Assembly (NCBI RefSeq): GCF_028473145.1
Contig: NZ_CP092370.1
Coordinates: 2,232,001 to 2,296,000 of the forward strand
Length of the DNA: 64,000 bases
Reading direction: 5' to 3'
Source of the DNA: Flavobacterium sp. CBA20B-1
GTDB lineage: Bacteria; Bacteroidota; Bacteroidia; Flavobacteriales; Flavobacteriaceae
Below the pieces are notes generated by a model. It saw only the letters and a list, made by a program, of their open reading frames with translations. It was not told where the DNA came from and made no database searches. Of the stretch, positions 60,849-64,000 are shown piece after piece. Position 1 is the stretch's first letter, and the number at the start of each line of letters is the position of its first letter. The position numbers and the translations under genes were made by a program.

Positions 60849-62027
60849 ATGAAACCGGATTTATTTCAGGCACCAGATTATTATTTATTAGACGATTTAC
60901 TTACAGAAGAACATAAATTAGTACGCGATGCGGCGCGCGCATGGGTTAAGAAAGAAGTTTCGCCCATTATTGAAGAGTATGCACAACGTGCTGAATTTCC
61001 ACATCAGATTGTAAAAGGCTTGGGTGAAATTGGCGGTTTTGGACCTTATATCCCTGTGGAATACGGCGGTGCAGGATTAGATCAAATTTCCTATGGATTA
61101 ATCATGCAGGAAATTGAACGTGGCGATTCAGGTGTACGTTCAACCTCATCGGTTCAATCATCGTTGGTAATGTATCCCATTTGGAAATACGGAAACGAAG
61201 AACAACGCATGAAATATCTTCCAAAATTAGCAACCGGCGAAATGATTGGATGTTTTGGTTTAACAGAACCTGATTTTGGATCGAACCCGGGCGGAATGGT
61301 TACAAACTTTAAAGATAAAGGCGATCATTATTTATTGAACGGTGCAAAAATGTGGATTTCAAACGCTCCATTTGCAGATATAGCCGTGGTTTGGGCAAAA
61401 AATGAAGAAGGTAGAATTCATGGATTAATCGTGGAAAGAGGAATGGAAGGTTTTTCAACTCCTGAAACGCATAACAAATGGTCGTTAAGAGCATCGGCAA
61501 CTGGAGAATTGATTTTTGACAATGTGAAAGTTCCAAAAGAAAATTTATTACCAAACAAATCTGGATTAGGCGCGCCCCTTGGTTGTTTAGATTCGGCTCG
61601 ATATGGTATTGCGTGGGGAGCTATTGGTGCTGCAATGGACTGTTATGATACGGCTTTAAGATATTCTAAAGAACGCATTCAGTTTGATAAACCAATCGGA
61701 GCTTTTCAATTACAGCAAAAGAAATTAGCCGAAATGATTACAGAAATCACCAAAGCACAATTATTAACTTGGCGTTTGGGGGTTTTGCGTAACGAAGGCA
61801 AAGCAACATCAGCACAAATATCAATGGCGAAACGCAACAACGTGGATATGGCATTAACCATTGCCCGTGATGCACGCCAAATGTTAGGCGGAATGGGGAT
61901 TACCGGCGAATATTCTATTATGCGTCACATGATGAATTTAGAATCGGTGGTAACATATGAGGGTACACACGACATTCACTTGTTAATTACAGGTATGGAT
62001 GTTACGGGTTTCCCAGCGTTTAAATAA
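60849..62027 (+). CDS. Glutaryl-CoA dehydrogenase-like acyl-CoA dehydrogenase
   Basis: The protein has 392 residues and oxidises and decarboxylates glutaryl-CoA to crotonyl-CoA using FAD, in lysine and tryptophan breakdown. The family signature RSTSSVQSSLVMYPI contains the arginine that binds the gamma-carboxylate. The catalytic glutamate is Glu371 in VVTYEGTHDIH. The FAD-binding SARYGIAWGAIGAAMDCY and GCFGLTEPDFGSNPGG segments are present. Its own promoter lies just upstream. Activity on other short acyl-CoAs cannot be excluded. Confidence 0.9.
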   Translation: MKPDLFQAPDYYLLDDLLTEEHKLVRDAARAWVKKEVSPIIEEYAQRAEFPHQIVKGLGEIGGFGPYIPVEYGGAGLDQISYGLIMQEIERGDSGVRSTSSVQSSLVMYPIWKYGNEEQRMKYLPKLATGEMIGCFGLTEPDFGSNPGGMVTNFKDKGDHYLLNGAKMWISNAPFADIAVVWAKNEEGRIHGLIVERGMEGFSTPETHNKWSLRASATGELIFDNVKVPKENLLPNKSGLGAPLGCLDSARYGIAWGAIGAAMDCYDTALRYSKERIQFDKPIGAFQLQQKKLAEMITEITKAQLLTWRLGVLRNEGKATSAQISMAKRNNVDMALTIARDARQMLGGMGITGEYSIMRHMMNLESVVTYEGTHDIHLLITGMDVTGFPAFK

Positions 62028-62079
62028 GATTTCTTATGTTGGTACGATACTAAAATATTAAACAAAGTAATATTTACAA

Positions 62080-62150
62080 GGATCGTCTCTTCGAGTAGCG
62101 CAACGCATTGAAGCGTATCGAGAAGTTCTCGACAAGCTCGAACTGACGAA
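62080..62150. repeat. Intergenic repeat with CTCGA inverted elements
   Basis: The stretch contains TCTTCGAG, TATCGAGAAG, TTCTCGACAAGCTCGAACTGAC in sequence, making several short complementary arms. It is richer in G and C than the neighbourhood, and similar CTCGA-rich elements occur in flavobacterial genomes, as I recall. It lies between the dehydrogenase and the IS element. Confidence 0.45.
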
Positions 62151-62193
62151 GATTTAAAGAATTTATATAATATCAACTTTATTATAAATAAGA

Positions 62194-63980
62194 AGAGGCT
62201 GTCCAAAAAGGATAGCCTCTTTGTTATACTACTAACTTTTCAACATCATCACTAAAGTTAATTTCTTGCTTTTTTTGAAATAAAGACCGCTGATAGCATC
62301 TAAATTCGACAAAAATGACAAGTTTAGAACCAAAAATACGGCGTTTGAATACCGTTTTTCTTCCCGCAACTGCTACAGCCACCATTTTTCTAAAATTATG
62401 TCCAAGAGCCATCAGTAGAAATTCTAATTCTACTTTCTCTAAGCCTTTGAATGTAAATCTATTAAAATCATTATTGTACTTGAGTTGCCCAAAAACAGCC
62501 TCTACTTCTATAGGGCGTTTACTGCGATGTTCCAGCCCTTTCTCGCTCGTTAATAAATTTCTCGCTCTTTCTTTAAGCTCATTCAAACGGTGATTGACTT
62601 CTATTCTGCGATTACCTTTTGCATTGAAACATTCCTCTCGAAGCGGACAATTATTACAGTTTTTTGCCTGATAATAAGACACTTGCGATTCGTGTCCGTT
62701 GCTCGAAATTCGTTTTCCTTTGCCAACATTTTCCATTCGTTGACCCATCGGACAAACGTAAAAATCTTGTTCTTTGTTGTAGAATAAATTCTGAACCAAA
62801 AACGGATTATTTTTCATCGTCCGTTTCGTTTCTTTGTGAAAATAATTGTACTTCACGTAGGCTTTAATGCTTTTATTTTCAAGCATTTCATAATTTTCTT
62901 CGCTCCCATAACCTGCATCGGCAACCACTTCTTTGCTTTGTTTTCCATAGAGATTTTCAAAACCATCAAGATGCGATTCCAAAGTCGTGGTATCCCCCGG
63001 TTTTTGATGGATGGAAACGTGGGTAATAAACTGATTTTCAGTTGAAATCTGCGTATTATAAGCCGGTTTAAGCTGTCCGTTTTTCATGTGATCTTCCTTC
63101 ATCCGCATAAAAGTAGCGTCGGGGTCGGTTTTGCTGTAAGAATTCCTATTGCCTAAAGTTTCTAGGTCTTTTTCGTATTTTTCTAATTTTGGAAGATGCT
63201 CATCCTGAAGTTTTTGTAGCTCTTTTGCCTGTTTTTTAGTGGGTTCTTTCAGCTTTTTATTCAAGATCGATAGCTTCTCCCGAAGTTCTTCCGAATTGAT
63301 GCTTTTAGGTAATTCTTCTTTGTTAATTTCTTGATTATCAGACTGAATAGCACTTTCGATATCTGAAAGAATCGTGTTGATTTTAACTTCTAATTTTTCC
63401 TTGTATTTTTCAATCGAACCTCTCCAAACAAAAGTATAACGATTCGATTTGGCTTCGATTTTTGTTCCATCAATGTACTGAATATCAAGACTTACATAGC
63501 CCATTTCAACCAGCATTTTCACTACTTCGGCAAATAGTTGTTGAATATGATTTTTTAATATTTTCCCTCGAAAGTCGTTAATGGTTCGGAAATCAGGCGT
63601 AGAGTTGCCCGAAATGTACATGAAATAGATGTTTTCGGTGAGTGCTTTAGCTATTTTCCGGCAAGAATAAACGTTTGACAAATAGCTGTAAAACAACACT
63701 TTAATCATCATTCTTGGATGATATGCAGAGGTACCACCTCCTTTGTACAACTTAATTATATTGCTAATATCCAACGAGTTAACGACCTCTTCGATTAATC
63801 GAACAGGGTGATTATTAGGGATTTTATCAAAAATATTAATCGGAAAAAGTTCAGGACTATTGCCTGTTTGATTTTTAAAAACTACCTTAGCCATTGTTGG
63901 TTTTTTGTGCAACTCTAAGATAATTATTTTGGAGAAAAAATACAACAAAAAAAAGCTGTCCGACTTTTCGGACAGCTTCT
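62194..63980 (-). mobile_element. IS1182-family insertion sequence
   Basis: A complete element of about 1787 nt. Its imperfect terminal inverted repeats are AGAGGCTGTCCAAAAAG on the left and, on the other strand at the right, AGAAGCTGTCCGAAAAG (15 of 17 match). Both ends also form hairpins (for example CTGTCCG and CGGACAG at the right end). It holds a single transposase gene with an intact DDE triad. Target-site duplication could not be determined from the flanks present. Confidence 0.85.
62224..63894 (-). CDS. IS1182-family transposase
   Basis: The protein has 556 residues from the start at 63894 (MAKVVFKNQTGNSPELFP). The N-terminal DUF772-type region has HPRMMIKVLFYSYLSNVYSCRKIAKALTENIYFMYISGN. 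The DDE acidic residues lie in IQYIDGTKIEA, VVADAGYGSEENY and RPIEVEAVFGQLKYN. A zinc-like CNNCPLREECF segment precedes the last part. The frame is intact, so the element is probably active. The frame remains open to the window end, but the 63894 ATG is the family-like start. Confidence 0.92.
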   Translation of the reverse strand: MAKVVFKNQTGNSPELFPINIFDKIPNNHPVRLIEEVVNSLDISNIIKLYKGGGTSAYHPRMMIKVLFYSYLSNVYSCRKIAKALTENIYFMYISGNSTPDFRTINDFRGKILKNHIQQLFAEVVKMLVEMGYVSLDIQYIDGTKIEAKSNRYTFVWRGSIEKYKEKLEVKINTILSDIESAIQSDNQEINKEELPKSINSEELREKLSILNKKLKEPTKKQAKELQKLQDEHLPKLEKYEKDLETLGNRNSYSKTDPDATFMRMKEDHMKNGQLKPAYNTQISTENQFITHVSIHQKPGDTTTLESHLDGFENLYGKQSKEVVADAGYGSEENYEMLENKSIKAYVKYNYFHKETKRTMKNNPFLVQNLFYNKEQDFYVCPMGQRMENVGKGKRISSNGHESQVSYYQAKNCNNCPLREECFNAKGNRRIEVNHRLNELKERARNLLTSEKGLEHRSKRPIEVEAVFGQLKYNNDFNRFTFKGLEKVELEFLLMALGHNFRKMVAVAVAGRKTVFKRRIFGSKLVIFVEFRCYQRSLFQKKQEINFSDDVEKLVV

Positions 63981-64000
63981 TTATTGTTTTTACCATCAAC

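Noticed and set aside
1..64000. CRISPR arrays, tRNA or rRNA genes, or riboswitches
   Set aside because: No regularly spaced repeats, no cloverleaf-like intergenic segments, and no conserved riboswitch cores were seen, although a covariance-model search could not be run.

Overview
The window is typical of an AT-rich Flavobacteriaceae chromosome (Bacteroidota). The evidence is TAnnTTTG-type -7 promoter elements, a type IX secretion (T9SS) C-terminal sorting domain, a TonB-dependent receptor operon, a zeaxanthin-type carotenoid operon and an IS1182-family element. The genus cannot be fixed from the sequence; relatives of Flavobacterium or Myroides are plausible. No rRNA, tRNA or CRISPR array was seen.

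Layout. 1-4.1 kb: two overlapping uncharacterised genes and a ChaN-like protein. 4.2-7.9 kb: succinate dehydrogenase sdhCAB. 8-14.8 kb: a secreted protein of unknown function, an omega-amidase, a baeRF-type protein, an Ig-like lipoprotein, comF and glyS. 14.8-28.4 kb: three copies of a two-gene surface-protein cassette (lipoprotein plus T9SS cargo), with a prolyl oligopeptidase, an alcohol dehydrogenase and small secreted proteins between copies 2 and 3. 28.4-34.3 kb: dusB, pirin, a hydrolase, asd and recJ. 34.5-42.1 kb: a DUF3050 gene, then a MarR-headed carotenoid operon (crtI, crtB, two accessory genes, crtZ, lycopene cyclase) ending in a photolyase. 42.1-47 kb: a TonB receptor, phosphoesterase and beta-propeller phytase operon. 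47.3-52.5 kb: a TetR regulator, umuC-umuD, a methyltransferase and two secreted proteins. 52.8-62 kb: aspA, yraN, an LD-carboxypeptidase, bacilliredoxin, plsC, an acyl-ACP desaturase, an HD hydrolase, a radical SAM protein, a plug-only TonB-like protein and glutaryl-CoA dehydrogenase. 62.2-64 kb: an IS1182-family element.

The most interesting part is the three-copy cassette. Each copy has a near-identical hairpin/promoter leader containing the palindrome TTAACA-NNN-TGTTAA, a lipoprotein whose signal peptide is encoded across a poly-G tract, a ConA-like secreted protein with a T9SS domain, and a conserved tail. In copies 1 and 3 the tract is 8 G and throws the lipoprotein out of frame; in copy 2 it is 7 G interrupted by an A and in frame. 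This looks like slipped-strand phase variation of an uncharacterised surface system. A scar of the glyS 3' end in front of copy 2 records the tandem duplication, and the copies are mosaics of one another, which suggests gene conversion.

Other functional units. The marR-crt operon should convert geranylgeranyl-PP to zeaxanthin (crtE is not in the window) and is coupled to photorepair. The TonB receptor, phosphatase and phytase genes are translationally coupled and look like a phytate or organophosphate scavenging locus.
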